Source: Stephanodiscus triporus (Eukaryota > Bacillariophyta > Thalassiosirophyceae > Thalassiosirales > Thalassiosiraceae). From it: 17,969 bases of DNA. This document shows positions 17,883 through 17,969 of the stretch, in pieces. Position 1 is the stretch's first letter. Each line of letters begins with the position of its first letter. A model generated the notes under the pieces. The model did no database searches and was not told where the DNA came from. It was given only the letters and a program-made list of their open reading frames with translations. The stretch is from the NCBI GenBank assembly GCA_036939755.1, contig JALLAZ010000471.1:1-17969 (forward strand). Direction: 5' to 3'. The translations under genes and the position numbers were made by a program.

Positions 17883-17969
17883 GTTGTTTTTGTTTTTTGT
17901 TTCCTCGGGCATGGGAGAGGACCCAAAGGAAGAGTGGTAGGGGGTTCCTCATAGCACCCCCCCGATTAG

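Overview
The window looks like nuclear DNA of a unicellular eukaryote, most likely a stramenopile and plausibly a diatom. It has short GT-AG introns (about 69 to 145 bases), a low-GC background with one GC-rich gene, a protein that combines chromatin-reader domains with helicase-associated (HA) type repeats, and many decayed DNA-transposon copies. The organism is inferred from gene content; no marker sequence fixes it.

Layout. From 1 to about 5,500 the DNA is repeat-rich. It holds a decayed pogo/Tigger-like transposase on the minus strand (229-1631, with two local tandem duplications), an inverted repeat and an 11-bp minisatellite near 2,000-2,190, a decayed Harbinger/HARBI1-like transposase on the plus strand (2494-2863), a MITE-like unit with 18-bp terminal inverted repeats (2864-3267), a 16-bp minisatellite that is a chain of small hairpins (4072-4161), and a broken, probably intron-bearing transposon-type gene (4372-5490).

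The centre holds two apparently intact host genes, transcribed away from each other across about 710 bp. On the minus strand (7996-5750) is a single-exon 748-residue coiled-coil protein. Its C-terminus and Mad2-binding motif identify it as the spindle checkpoint protein Mad1. On the plus strand (8707-14244) is a five-exon gene that simple ORF reading breaks into four pieces. Matching splice phases join them into one protein of about 1,707 residues: five C2H2 zinc fingers, a SHAQKYF-type Myb/SANT domain, a PHD finger, a bromodomain, an acidic region, and a long C-terminal half of HA-like repeats with no helicase.

From 14,245 to the end the DNA is again repeat-rich. It includes a 1,130-bp non-autonomous element with inverted ends and a near-perfect 8-bp target-site duplication (15420-16549), whose core is a degenerate purine-purine-pyrimidine triplet repeat, and a second HARBI1-like transposase fragment (17620-17882).

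The two intact genes do not form a pathway in any way the sequence proves. Mad1 acts at kinetochores and the zinc finger/PHD/bromo protein should act on chromatin; a shared divergent promoter is possible. The most novel item is the architecture of the spliced chromatin protein.
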